Below, one piece after another: positions 23,623 to 32,400 of a stretch of 64,000 nucleotides of DNA (positions within the stretch are counted from its first letter, which is position 1; each line of letters opens with the position of its first letter). The stretch lies in the NCBI GenBank assembly GCA_021323635.1, contig JAJPKQ010000025.1:1-64000 (forward strand), written 5' to 3'. The notes beneath the pieces are model-generated. The model was given only the letters and a program-made list of their open reading frames with translations. It was not told where the DNA came from and ran no database searches. The translations under genes and the position numbers were made by a program. This DNA is from a bacterium (GTDB lineage Bacteria > Actinomycetota > Thermoleophilia > Solirubrobacterales > Solirubrobacteraceae).

Positions 23623-24288
23623 CTATAACATCTGATCCACGTCACACCTGCTCGACCTGCCCACAGCTCTTGCCGGTACGCCAGCGACGATCGCCCCTGC
23701 CACCACGTTTGCCGTCACAACCGCGCCCGCACCCACCACCGCCCCATCGCCGACACTAACGTCCGGAAGAACGACTGCTCCGGCGCCGATTTCTACCTCC
23801 AAGCCAATTCTCACTCTGCCCGCAAGTATTGCTCCGGGGCCGGCTACTGAGCCATCCCCAAGATACACATCGTGCTCAAGTGTCGCTCTCGTGTTGACCA
23901 AACACGCACTTCCGACGCGAACGCCGGGCCCGAGATACGACATTGCCAGCATCTGTGATCCTTCGCCCACCACGACATCTCGCTCCACAACCGCCGACGA
24001 ATGTCTCAATATCGGGAGCTTCAATGCAGCGGCCCTGGCTGCTTCAGCAACTCTAAGTCTACCGCGCGCTGCGCCAAACCCCAGCACTGCTGCCGATATC
24101 CCTTGCCCGGCGAGCCGAGGCAAATCGGCAGTGCTCCCAATCACTGAATAAGGCCCGATCGAATTGCCCTTATTCCCGGACACGTCATCCAACAACCCGG
24201 CAACCTCGAACTCGGAGCAATCGAGCAGCGTCTCGAGCACAACCCTCGCGTGCCCGTCTGCTCTGGACCCAACTAATGCTACCAACAC
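23623..24288 (-). CDS. NeuD/PglD-type sugar O/N-acyltransferase
   Basis: The 221-residue protein (GTG start) has an N-terminal Rossmann-like PglD domain (LVALVGSRADGHARVVLETLL, residues 2-22) followed by a left-handed beta-helix of hexapeptide repeats (about residues 95-205: VVVGEGSQML, GPGVRVGSACLVNTRATLEHDVYLGDGS, AGPGAILAGRVRIG, GAGAVVLPDVSVGDGAVVGAGAVV). The EHDVYLGDG His matches the catalytic His of PglD-type acetyltransferases. It probably acetylates an amino sugar made by the convergent aminotransferase, 24 bases away. Divergent from the next glycosyltransferase, with an A/T-rich promoter region between them. Confidence 0.88.
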   Translation of the reverse strand: MLVALVGSRADGHARVVLETLLDCSEFEVAGLLDDVSGNKGNSIGPYSVIGSTADLPRLAGQGISAAVLGFGAARGRLRVAEAARAAALKLPILRHSSAVVERDVVVGEGSQMLAMSYLGPGVRVGSACLVNTRATLEHDVYLGDGSVAGPGAILAGRVRIGLEVEIGAGAVVLPDVSVGDGAVVGAGAVVTANVVAGAIVAGVPARAVGRSSRCDVDQML

Positions 24289-24340
24289 CTACTCGCACCC
24301 CACTATATAATCGTCAATCGCCATCGCCAATCCCCTACCA

Positions 24341-24346
24341 TAGCCT
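24341..24346 (+). promoter_or_regulatory. -10 hexamer of the GT2 gene (leaderless); upstream TATAAT
   Basis: TAGCCT is seven bases before the ATG at 24354. A perfect TATAAT at 24306-24311 is an alternative -10 that would give a leader of about 36 bases. Confidence 0.45.
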
Positions 24347-24353
24347 ATCCTGC

Positions 24354-25220
24354 ATGACCACACAATCCGGAACTGAAGCCGCCCTCTCTGCCATCGCCGC
24401 ACGCCTCGACGCAATCGAGAATGACGTCCGCATCATTCGGGAGATGACCGAGTCTGTGCGAGACCAGTCGCTGCTGATGGCCGAGCTTCTTCGTCGCGCA
24501 CGCCGAACGAGCTCCTACACGGCGGCTTACACGCAGAGACCGCTGGTGAGCGTACGATTGGGGTACTTCCGAGATCATGAGGCACTTTGCAAACGAGCGA
24601 TACCTTCGATTCTCAATCAGACCTACGACAACTTTGAGGTCCTCATCGTCGCCGACGGCATCGATTCGGATGCCGAGACAAGGCTCGCTCAATTTGACGA
24701 TCCGCGGATACGTTACTTCAGCCGTCCTCAGAACGGCCCCTATCCTTCAGACTCAGCCGCGTCCTGGCTAGTGGCCGGATCGCATGCATTTAATGAGGCG
24801 GTAGCTCACGCTTCTGGCGCCTGGATCGCACCGATCGATCAGGATGACGAATGGACGACCGACCACCTACGCGTCCTCCTTTCCCGGGCACTTGACTCCG
24901 GCGCCGAGCTCACTTACGGGATTGGCAGAGCGCACGTGGAAGACGTAGGCGACACCACTTTTGGCACCTGGCCTCCCGCCCAGGGAGATTTTGGCTTTCA
25001 ATGCGCTATCTACCATGCAGCTTTGGCATTTTTTTCATACGCAGCCGACTCCTATCTACTGCAGCGGCCTGCCGACTGGGACATGTTGCAGCGGATGTGC
25101 GTTGCTGGCGTCCGCCTCGACTTCGTGGACCGTGTGGTAACCAACTATTACGTGCCGCGGACAGCGCGAAGCTTTAGGTGGTGGGTCGAGCGGGCGCGAG
25201 CACGTCCTGCGCTCAATTGA
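24354..25220 (+). CDS. Family 2 glycosyltransferase
   Basis: The 288-residue protein starts at MTTQSGTEAAL. The first 60 residues form a coiled coil (SAIAARLDAIENDVRIIREM). The GT-A domain follows: PLVSVRLGYFRDHEALCKRAIPSILNQTYDNFEVLIVADG, DPRIRYFSRPQNGPY, and APIDQDDEWTTDHL with the acidic DxDD metal-binding motif. The acceptor part contains FGFQCAIYHAAL and a PADWDMLQRMCVAGVRLDFVDRVVTNYY end. It is shorter than most GT2 enzymes but appears intact. G+C is low compared with the flanking chromosome. Donor and acceptor are unknown. Confidence 0.87.
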   Translation: MTTQSGTEAALSAIAARLDAIENDVRIIREMTESVRDQSLLMAELLRRARRTSSYTAAYTQRPLVSVRLGYFRDHEALCKRAIPSILNQTYDNFEVLIVADGIDSDAETRLAQFDDPRIRYFSRPQNGPYPSDSAASWLVAGSHAFNEAVAHASGAWIAPIDQDDEWTTDHLRVLLSRALDSGAELTYGIGRAHVEDVGDTTFGTWPPAQGDFGFQCAIYHAALAFFSYAADSYLLQRPADWDMLQRMCVAGVRLDFVDRVVTNYYVPRTARSFRWWVERARARPALN

Positions 25221-25556
25221 CTCGATGCACGATCCGGCTGACCTGCACAATCCTACCGCCTATGCTCCCGTCGCAGCACGCCACTTCGCCTACCCCGTAC
25301 AGGCCGATCGCGCAACGCCCCAATCCAAACTCTGCGCTGGCCTTGCATTTCCGTTTTGCTCTCCGCCGCGGCGGTACGCTGAGCGCTCCGCTGTGCCCCT
25401 GCACGGCTTCCCACAACGCCGTCCTCGCATAACTTCGATACATTCGTGCTCGCGGCGCCTATCGCGCCCGCTCATCTGACCCGAGAGCGCCACCGTCGAC
25501 TACGTTGCCCCTGAACTGCCAACATTGACCAGTCCTCCACCGACATTCGATCATCC
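25221..25556. other. 336-base gap, no supported gene
   Basis: Short open frames on both strands here (up to 84 codons) have Pro/Ser/Arg/His-rich translations without protein-like patterning. A TTGACC at 25525-25530 and GACATT at 25542-25547 lie before the next gene but are too close together to be a normal -35/-10 pair. The region may be remnant DNA from assembly of the island; I cannot identify what it came from. Confidence 0.4.
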
Positions 25557-26756
25557 ATGAGCGCCACAGAGAGCATTCCAGAGCGCTTCGACCCGCAAAC
25601 CATGACCGGCACGTCTATGCGATCGGAGCATTTCGCGCGCTACTATTGGATTGCCCCGCTTGTGAAGCATCAACGCGTGCTCGATGCCGCCACAGGCACA
25701 GGATACGGAGCGGCTATCCTCGCGAATGCTGGTGCCAAGTCTGTTGCCGCGTGTGACATCCGTCGTGATGTCATTGACGATGCTCGCGAGCGATACTCAA
25801 ATAGTGGGATTAGCTTCTCTACTGCCAATATAGCTGAATTGCCATATGATGATGCTGCCTTTGACATCATCACTGCATTCGAGATCATTGAGCATCTCGA
25901 GGACGCAAAATCGGCTCTTGCCGAGCTTCGCCGCGTCCTCGCGCCCGACGGCCGCCTGATCCTTTCCACACCCAACTCACTAACGTACCCAAAGGGCAAT
26001 CCCCACCACGTACGCGAATATAGCCTCCGAGAAGCGGTACAGCTCGTCCGCTCACTGTTTCCGCATACTAGCGTCTATGAACAGCATAGCTGGGTCGCCT
26101 CCACCATAACCACCTCAAAAGGCGCTGACTCAGAAGAGCCATGGTCACTAGATGCAGCACGCGTAGTTGGCACTGAAGCCATTGGTCAAGAAGCGCATCT
26201 CTATTCACTGATTGTGGCGTCGCTCGAGGAGCAGGCATCATCTCTCGCGCCCGTTGTTGCCCTGAGCGTTCCGATAGAGCTTCGAAGATGGGATGAGGTC
26301 TGGCACGAGCAGCAGGATGTTGCTCGCAAACAGGCGCGCCACATCGACGATCAAGCAGAACAGCTTACAGCTCTTCAGAAAGAGATTGAGTCAAGGCAGT
26401 TGACGCTCGAGGCCAAGGATCAGCAGCTGCGTCAGTTAGAAGAGGCGGCCGTCGCCGAAGAGCGCCTAAACGCTCAACTGCAGCTGGAGCTCCGATCGCT
26501 CCGCGCACACTTGGCCCAGCATGAGGCTGAGCTCGTGAAATATCTTGAACTCAAACGGCTTGTTGACGAGCTGACTGATTTGAATCACACGTTGCTAACT
26601 GCAGCAGACTCCGCGCAGATGTCCCGTAGCTTTGCGGAAATGTACCATGTCGTCGTAACTTCAAAGAGCTGGCGCCTTACTGCGCCGCTTCGGGCAATAG
26701 CTTCACTTGCAAGGCGGTTGCGAGGCGTTTTAGCAAGACGAGCTTCGTCGGGGTAG
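25557..26756 (+). CDS. SAM-dependent methyltransferase with C-terminal coiled coil
   Basis: The 399-residue protein has a class I methyltransferase domain in residues about 15-170: RVLDAATGTGYGAAILANAGA (SAM motif I), VAACDIRRD, FDIITAFEIIEHLEDAKSALAELRRVLAPDGRLILSTPN. From about residue 235 comes a long Gln/Glu/Leu-rich coiled coil, then the end motif VVVTSKSWRLTAPLR. That short SKSWRLTAPLR motif is frequent in glycan-cluster glycosyltransferases and methyltransferases and suggests shared scaffolding or membrane placement. Low-G+C codon use. Three bases separate it from the next gene. Likely methylates a glycan residue or chain end; inference. Confidence 0.87.
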   Translation: MSATESIPERFDPQTMTGTSMRSEHFARYYWIAPLVKHQRVLDAATGTGYGAAILANAGAKSVAACDIRRDVIDDARERYSNSGISFSTANIAELPYDDAAFDIITAFEIIEHLEDAKSALAELRRVLAPDGRLILSTPNSLTYPKGNPHHVREYSLREAVQLVRSLFPHTSVYEQHSWVASTITTSKGADSEEPWSLDAARVVGTEAIGQEAHLYSLIVASLEEQASSLAPVVALSVPIELRRWDEVWHEQQDVARKQARHIDDQAEQLTALQKEIESRQLTLEAKDQQLRQLEEAAVAEERLNAQLQLELRSLRAHLAQHEAELVKYLELKRLVDELTDLNHTLLTAADSAQMSRSFAEMYHVVVTSKSWRLTAPLRAIASLARRLRGVLARRASSG

Positions 26757-26759
26757 TCG

Positions 26760-28700
26760 ATGCCTGAATTGCCAGAGCTTGTCTTCCTCCTTGCTCCTGG
26801 ACAGAATGCGTTCTTTGTCGAGCTTGCTGAGGCATTTGCTTTCGAGCTAAATGTTCTAGGGGTCCCCGTACGGATTCACGAAGGTCCACCGCCGGCGTTT
26901 GAGCCCAGCTGTGTCTACATACTGCTTCCACCTCATGAGTATGTGGCATTGATGGGACATATGATTCCAGATGCCATATTGGAAAGATCGATCACGATTT
27001 CTGCCGAGCAGCCCGAGAGCTCGTTTTTCCAGTCCAATCTAGATATTGTGTCCCGTGCCGGAGCTGTGTTTGATATAAATCGTCGTGCGACAGAGGCTTA
27101 CATCGCCAATGCCGTCGACGCCAAATATCTGCCACTTGGATACTCGCAGTTTTGGGCAAGCAGGCAGTCACAGCCCGAACGAGATATTGATGTAGTGTTC
27201 TTGGGTCGATTCACGCCGCGGCGCAGCGCGGCGCTGGCCAAGTACGCTGATATTTTGGAACGTTTTGAGTGTAGGCTGATGTTCTCCGATAATTCGAAGC
27301 CGAACACCGCTACCTCCGGATCTTTCGTATCCTCTCATGCGAAACACGAATTGCTGCGCAGGTCGAAGGTGTTGCTCAACATTCACGGCGATGGCGAGCC
27401 TTACGTTGAGTGGCTTCGCATCGTCGAGGCCGCGAGCGCAGGCTGTGCCATTGTTTCGGAGAACTCGACTCATACCGAGCCATTTGTCGCTGGTCGTCAT
27501 TTTGTGAGTGGCAGAATATCGAGTCTCGGGCATTTGGTCGCGTTCCTGGTAGAGGACTCGGCTGCCCGACAGTCATATGCGAATTCCGCACTCGACGCAT
27601 TGAAGAAACAGCCACTGGCTCATGCTGCCCGTGAGCTCTGGTGCAGCGCTGAGTCACTTGTCGCCCGCACTCCGAGACGCACCGTGAGCTTGTGGGTCCG
27701 TCACTATACAGCGCTTTACGACGCTGCTAGATGCCAACTCAGCGGCAAGCAGGCCTTGTCGCCACTCTCCCAACTCACGGCAGGCGGGGATCCGGCGTTG
27801 CGGGCGCTAAAGCGACTCCATCTTGGTACTCTAGACCTCAGACGGCGCCTTGAGGGACTCGAACTCCTGGTGCAAGCTCCCGGACGAACGGCTTCAGATG
27901 TATATGCAACTATCGAGATGTCGAGAACATCCGCCTGGGACAATAAGTCGAGTCGTGCAGTAGCGATCGTCATCCCAGTCTACAATCACGCTGACGCTAT
28001 TTCGTCGGCGCTGGCATCTCTCGAGCGCCTGCACATGACGGACTGGGAGGCTGTGATTGTAGACGACGGGTCTAAAGATAATCTGCTTGACACTGTGACT
28101 GGGTGGATGGAGCGTCGTGATGATCTAGCAGTCAAGCTGGTTCGACACCCGGTGAACCGAGGGCTCGGTGCAGCTCGGAACACTGGTGTGAGCTGTTGCA
28201 GCAGTGACATGATATTGATGCTTGATGCTGACAACGAGCTGCGACCAGCCGGCCTGGGGCGTCTCGTTCGCGCCCTTGAGTCGCAGCCGAGTGCCGCATT
28301 TGCCTACGGCATTCTGGATACATTCGACAGCGACGGGCCTAAGGGCTTGCTGAGTATCTACGGATGGGAGCCATCGCGATTGGCTGCGGGCAACTATATT
28401 GACGCATTGGCGTTGGTGCGACGAAGCGCGCTCGAAGCCGTAGGTGGATACACAACCGACTCAAGGCTATATGGCTGGGAGGATTACGATTTATGGGTGC
28501 GGCTCGCGGATCGGGGATGTGCCGCTGTATTTGTGCCCCAAATTGTGGCGAGGTACCATTGCGGGGATGGCTCAATGATCTCGGAAACTAATGTCTCGGC
28601 GGTGGACGCCGTGATTGCCCTAAAGGAACGTGCGCCGCAGCTGATGATGGGCGACTTACGGCGATCGAGTGATCGGGCCGCATCGAGTAGTGCGGGCTAA
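26760..28700 (+). CDS. Two-domain glycosyltransferase (GT-B-like + GT2)
   Basis: The 646-residue protein has two parts. Residues 1 to about 350 resemble CgeB/GT1-type glycosyltransferases: ERDIDVVFLGRFTPRRSAALAKY, LLRRSKVLLNIHGDGEPYVEWLRIVEAASAGCAIVSENS with the nucleotide-sugar-binding Glu. Residues about 395-646 are a GT2 domain: AVAIVIPVYNHADAISSALASL, VDDGSKDN, GLGAARNTGV, MLDADNE (DxD), and LYGWEDYDLWVRLADRG. It starts three bases after the methyltransferase stop. It ends the low-G+C segment. Bifunctional chain elongation is plausible. Confidence 0.88.
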   Translation: MPELPELVFLLAPGQNAFFVELAEAFAFELNVLGVPVRIHEGPPPAFEPSCVYILLPPHEYVALMGHMIPDAILERSITISAEQPESSFFQSNLDIVSRAGAVFDINRRATEAYIANAVDAKYLPLGYSQFWASRQSQPERDIDVVFLGRFTPRRSAALAKYADILERFECRLMFSDNSKPNTATSGSFVSSHAKHELLRRSKVLLNIHGDGEPYVEWLRIVEAASAGCAIVSENSTHTEPFVAGRHFVSGRISSLGHLVAFLVEDSAARQSYANSALDALKKQPLAHAARELWCSAESLVARTPRRTVSLWVRHYTALYDAARCQLSGKQALSPLSQLTAGGDPALRALKRLHLGTLDLRRRLEGLELLVQAPGRTASDVYATIEMSRTSAWDNKSSRAVAIVIPVYNHADAISSALASLERLHMTDWEAVIVDDGSKDNLLDTVTGWMERRDDLAVKLVRHPVNRGLGAARNTGVSCCSSDMILMLDADNELRPAGLGRLVRALESQPSAAFAYGILDTFDSDGPKGLLSIYGWEPSRLAAGNYIDALALVRRSALEAVGGYTTDSRLYGWEDYDLWVRLADRGCAAVFVPQIVARYHCGDGSMISETNVSAVDAVIALKERAPQLMMGDLRRSSDRAASSSAG

Positions 28701-28736
28701 GTCGAGCGGCTGAGTAAGCGACGTCGCCGGAGTCCC

Positions 28737-29804
28737 GTGCCGCAGGATCACCATCGTAAGACCCGCCGACTCGTCGAGCGCGCCGCCGCGCGCGCGCTGC
28801 GCGCTGCGCGCTCGGCCTACGAGCTCCAACCAAGGTGGCGACCGCTCGGCCTTGCCCGCCAGCAGCGGTCGCTCGACGCTGCCGGCTATATCGACCACCC
28901 AGCGCCTGTGACAAGGCTGCTCGCCGCACGGCTCGACGAGGCCGACGTCAGCGAGATCAAGGATGCCATCGGCCGCGCGCCCAAGCTTGCCGGGCAGTTT
29001 GCCTCCGCCGGCGGCACCCCAAGCGAGCAGCGCCTGCTGCTCTCCTTCGGGATCTGGCTCGGCGTTGACGCAGCGTGCCAGAAGACCGGCCTTCGCCCGC
29101 TCCAGCCCCCACCGGAGGTCCACGCGATGGCCCGCGGCCCGCTTGCCGCCGCCGGCGGCCTCTACGAGGCAGACATGGTCGTCGAAACGCTTGCCACCGC
29201 CGAGATCGACTTCGCGGACATGCGCTCAGTGCTTGACTTCGGCTGCTCCTCCGGGCGCGTCCTGAGCGTGCTTGCAGCCGCATATCCCCAGGTGCGCCTG
29301 AGCGGCTGCGACCCCAACTCCGGCGCGATCGCCTGGGCGTCCGAGCATCTGCCCGCGGCCAGCTTCTTCGTCAGCCCCCAGCATCCCCCGCTTGACCTAC
29401 CGGACGGCTCGCTCGACCTGGTCTACGCGATCTCGATCTGGTCGCACTTTGCGCCTGCGCTCGGCCTGCGCTGGCTGGAGGAGATGCACAGGCTGCTGCG
29501 TCCCGGCGGCTTGCTCCTCCTCACCACCCACGGACTGACCTCGCTCCATCACTATCTGGCGAGCGGCGAGCGGCTTCCAACGCAGGTCGAGGAGATCATG
29601 GCCGCCCTCTATCGGCACGGCACCTGGTACGCAAACGAGTTCGGCGAGGACGGCGACTGGGGCGTCAAGGACCCCGAATGGGGCACCGCATTCCTCACCG
29701 CCGAGTGGCTGCTCGCCCACCTCTGCCCACGCTTTCACGTGCTTGCCTTCCTGCCCGGCCGCAACCAGGGCAACCAGGACGTCTATCTGCTCCGCCGCTC
29801 CTGA
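28737..29804 (+). CDS. SAM-dependent methyltransferase
   Basis: High-G+C codon use resumes here. The 355-residue protein (GTG start, GGAG seven bases upstream) has a helical N-terminal region, then a class I methyltransferase core from about residue 160: SVLDFGCSSGRVLSVLAAAYP, LSGCDPNSGAIAWASEHLPAA, LPDGSLDLVYAISIWSHFAPALGLRWLEEMHRLLRPGGLLLLTTHG. The C-terminus (GDWGVKDPEWGTAFLTAEWL, FLPGRNQGNQDVYLLRR) is typical of glycan-locus methyltransferases. Substrate unknown; it precedes the Wzt/Wzm exporter and may cap the O-chain. Confidence 0.85.
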   Translation: MPQDHHRKTRRLVERAAARALRAARSAYELQPRWRPLGLARQQRSLDAAGYIDHPAPVTRLLAARLDEADVSEIKDAIGRAPKLAGQFASAGGTPSEQRLLLSFGIWLGVDAACQKTGLRPLQPPPEVHAMARGPLAAAGGLYEADMVVETLATAEIDFADMRSVLDFGCSSGRVLSVLAAAYPQVRLSGCDPNSGAIAWASEHLPAASFFVSPQHPPLDLPDGSLDLVYAISIWSHFAPALGLRWLEEMHRLLRPGGLLLLTTHGLTSLHHYLASGERLPTQVEEIMAALYRHGTWYANEFGEDGDWGVKDPEWGTAFLTAEWLLAHLCPRFHVLAFLPGRNQGNQDVYLLRRS

Positions 29805-29859
29805 ACGGTTGACCAGCGGCGCCCGAGAGCGCCCGCAACTTCCCGGCATTGCTAGCGTT

Positions 29860-29865
29860 TAGGCT
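29860..29865 (+). promoter_or_regulatory. Putative -10 (TAGGCT) of the Wzt-Wzm operon
   Basis: TAGGCT lies about 57 bases before the TTG start at 29923, in the only noncoding gap of this part of the locus. Confidence 0.4.
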
Positions 29866-29922
29866 CGGATATCAGGCCCTTCGGCTGCCCGCTGCGCCGC
29901 GCCAATCTCCAGGCCCAACACC

Positions 29923-31185
29923 TTGTCCACGACCGCATCGACCCCGACGTCAATCGAGCCGCCGGCGCGCGCGCGCCCGCATCGCCGCCGGCCGGCCGTG
30001 ATCGTCGATCACGTCTCCAAGACCTTCCGCATCCCCCATCAGCAGTACTCCACGCTGAAGGAGCGCGCGCTGCATCCGCTGCGGCGCACGACCTTCGATC
30101 AGCTACGCGCCGTGCAGGACATCTCGATCGAGATCGCCCAGGGCGAATTCTTCGGGATCGTCGGGCGCAACGGCTCGGGCAAGAGCACTTTGCTTAAGTG
30201 CATCGCCGGGATCTACAACGTCGATCGCGGGCGCATCCTCGTAGCGGGACGGCTCTCGCCCTTCATCGAGCTTGGCGTCGGCTTCAACCCCGACCTCAAC
30301 GCCCGCGACAACGTCATCATCAACGCCATCATCCTCGGCCTCACGCAGAAGGAAGCGATGGCCCGCTTTGAGCGCGTCGTCGATTTCGCTGAGCTGCACG
30401 ACTTCATGGACCTGCGCCTGAAGAACTACTCCTCGGGGATGATGGTGCGGCTCGCCTTTGCCACCGCGATCCAGGTCGATGCCGACGTGCTCCTGATCGA
30501 CGAGGTCCTGGCGGTCGGCGACGCCGCCTTCCAGCAGAAGTGCTTCGAGCAGTTCTTCAGGCTCAAGCGCGAAGGCAAGACGATCGTCTTCGTCTCGCAC
30601 GACATGCACTCGGTCGAGCGCTTCTGCGATCGGGCGATGCTGATGGAGCACGGGAAGGTGATCCAGCTGGGCGACCCGCGAGCGGTCGGCCGCGCCTACC
30701 ACGAGATGAACTTCGGCCAGCTCGCGCACGAGGCGCCCGCTCTGGATGACGCCGCGCCAGGCGAGGGCACCCGCATCGTCGATGCCTGGTTTGAGAACGA
30801 GGCAGGAGAGCGGGTGAGCGCGGCAAGCCAGGAGGAGCGGCTTGCGCTCTGCTTCGAGGTGCTCTTCGGCGCCGATGTCGAGCAGCCGGTCTTCGCCGCG
30901 ACCCTGCGCACCGAGCTCGGCCACACGATCATCGTCGCGCGCTCCGATCAGCACGACATGCAGACCGAGAGCTACAGCTCAGGGGAGCGGGCGATCGCCC
31001 GCTTTGCGATCCCCAACTGGCTGACCCCTAGCCGCTACCTTCTGACGCCCTCGATCGCCAGCGCGGGCACAGGCGAGAAGGCGCTCGCCCTGGTCGAGGA
31101 CATGGCCTCGATCGTGGTCCACGGCAGCTCGGTGAGCGGCGGCATCCTCGAGCCGCCCGTCGACCTCACGGTGGAGCGGATCTGA
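29923..31185 (+). CDS. wzt: Polysaccharide ABC exporter ATPase (Wzt-like)
   Basis: ATP-binding subunit of an O-antigen or teichoic-acid-type exporter, 420 residues from a TTG start. Residues about 27-265 form the ABC domain: FFGIVGRNGSGKSTLLKCIAGI (Walker A), GRLSPFIELGVGFNPDLNARDNV (signature of the Wzt/TagH group), YSSGMMVRLAFATAI (signature), DVLLIDEVLAVGDAAFQQKC (Walker B), FVSHDM. A C-terminal beta-rich domain of about 150 residues resembles Wzt domains that recognise the glycan end. One base overlaps the permease gene start (TGATG). The start may be further in, since the first 25 residues are Ala/Pro/Arg-rich. Confidence 0.93.
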   Translation: MSTTASTPTSIEPPARARPHRRRPAVIVDHVSKTFRIPHQQYSTLKERALHPLRRTTFDQLRAVQDISIEIAQGEFFGIVGRNGSGKSTLLKCIAGIYNVDRGRILVAGRLSPFIELGVGFNPDLNARDNVIINAIILGLTQKEAMARFERVVDFAELHDFMDLRLKNYSSGMMVRLAFATAIQVDADVLLIDEVLAVGDAAFQQKCFEQFFRLKREGKTIVFVSHDMHSVERFCDRAMLMEHGKVIQLGDPRAVGRAYHEMNFGQLAHEAPALDDAAPGEGTRIVDAWFENEAGERVSAASQEERLALCFEVLFGADVEQPVFAATLRTELGHTIIVARSDQHDMQTESYSSGERAIARFAIPNWLTPSRYLLTPSIASAGTGEKALALVEDMASIVVHGSSVSGGILEPPVDLTVERI

Positions 31186-32087
31186 TGGCGGTGGAGCTGG
31201 CCGGCGAGGCAGTGGAGCTCGAACAGCACGCGCTGCACGCTCCGCATCGCGTCTACGGGCCCTCGGCGCTCGGCGGCGGGCTGCAGCGCTTCTGGTCGCT
31301 CACCTTCATGCTTGCCAAGACCGAATTCAAGCTGCGCTTCTTCGGCTCGGTGCTCGGCTATCTCTGGACGCTCGTGCGCCCGCTGCTGCTCTTCGGCGTG
31401 ACGCTGTTCGTCTTCACCGACATCCTTGAAGTCAACAAGGGCACCCACGAGCCCCACTACGCCGAGTACCTGCTGCAGTCGATCATCCTCTTCACCTACT
31501 TCCAGGAAGCGACCGGTGGAGCCGTGCCGAGCCTGGTCGCTCGTGAGAACATCCTGCGCCGCGTGCGCTTCCCGCGCTTGGTGATCCCGCTCTCCGTGGC
31601 TCTGAACTCGCTCTTCAACCTTGGGCTCAACCTGGTCGTGGTCTTCATCTTCATCCTCGCCAGCGGCATCTCGCCCCAGCTCTCCTGGCTTGAGCTGCTG
31701 CTCTTCATACCCTGGCTTGTCGTCCTCTCCGTCGGCACCGGCATGCTGCTCTCCGCGCTCTACGTGCGCTTCCGCGACATGCAGCCGATCTGGGAAGTCT
31801 CGCTTCAGCTCCTCTACTACGGATCGCCGATCATCTACACGGTGACCTCAGCGGCCAAGCACCACTTCTTTGGCATCTCCTTTGCGAAGCTGCTGGTGGC
31901 CAATCCCTTCGCGGTGATCGTCACGCAGGCACGCAAGGCGCTGCTTGAACCCTCCGCGCCCTCGGCCGTACAGGCCTTCGGCGGCTACGCGCATCTGGCA
32001 ATCCCGCTCGGCCTCACCGCGGCGATCTTCATCCTCGGCCTCTGGTACTTCAACCATGAGGCACCGCTGATATCTGAGAAGCTGTGA
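31185..32087 (+). CDS. wzm: Polysaccharide ABC exporter permease (Wzm-like)
   Basis: ABC-2 type membrane subunit, 300 residues with six hydrophobic helices after a 40-residue hydrophilic N-terminus. Typical Wzm/TagG features: LAKTEFKLRFFGSVLGYLWTLVRPLLLFGVTLFVFTDI, LFTYFQEATGGAVPSLVARENILRRVRFPRLVIPLS (coupling region), LYVRFRDMQPIWEVSLQLLYYGSPIIYTV, NPFAVIVTQARKALL. It moves completed, lipid-linked glycan across the membrane with Wzt. The stop overlaps the next gene by four bases. Confidence 0.93.
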   Translation: MAVELAGEAVELEQHALHAPHRVYGPSALGGGLQRFWSLTFMLAKTEFKLRFFGSVLGYLWTLVRPLLLFGVTLFVFTDILEVNKGTHEPHYAEYLLQSIILFTYFQEATGGAVPSLVARENILRRVRFPRLVIPLSVALNSLFNLGLNLVVVFIFILASGISPQLSWLELLLFIPWLVVLSVGTGMLLSALYVRFRDMQPIWEVSLQLLYYGSPIIYTVTSAAKHHFFGISFAKLLVANPFAVIVTQARKALLEPSAPSAVQAFGGYAHLAIPLGLTAAIFILGLWYFNHEAPLISEKL

Positions 32088-32395
32088 GCATGGAGCCCGC
32101 GACCACATCCCATTCGGCCGACACGGGCGACGTGGAGGCGCTGCGCGGCGAGAACGAGCGCCTGCGGGCGCGGCTTGCTGAGCTCGAGCGCGAGCTGGTC
32201 GAGGTCCAAGCGCGCGCCGATGCCCAGGTCGCCCACTGGCAGGAGCGCGCCTACTGGCTCGATCGCTGGCATCTTGACCTCAACGCGATCATGCGCCGGC
32301 CGGCGGCCCAGCGCGCGCTTGCGGCGCTGAAGGGAGCACGCGCGGTCTACCGGGCGCTCAAGCGCGCCAAGCGCACCCTGCGGCGAGAAGCCTGA
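32084..32395 (+). CDS. Small coiled-coil protein coupled to the exporter
   Basis: The 103-residue protein (GTG start overlapping the wzm stop; an internal ATG at 32090 is possible) is dominated by a heptad coiled coil, VEALRGENERLRARLAELERELVEVQARADAQ, followed by an aromatic patch (HWQERAYWLDRWHLDLNAIM) and a Lys/Arg-rich end. No catalytic motif. Coiled-coil proteins are used as molecular rulers or scaffolds with ABC-exported glycans (WbdD is the known case), which fits its place between the exporter and a large glycosyltransferase. That role is inference. Confidence 0.75.
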   Translation: MSMEPATTSHSADTGDVEALRGENERLRARLAELERELVEVQARADAQVAHWQERAYWLDRWHLDLNAIMRRPAAQRALAALKGARAVYRALKRAKRTLRREA

Positions 32396-32400
32396 GCGCC

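Noticed and set aside
25225-25479. An 84-codon frame in the gap after the GT2 gene, with alternatives on the minus strand
   Set aside because: The translations are low in hydrophobic residues, have no motif and no start signal; I treat the gap as non-coding.
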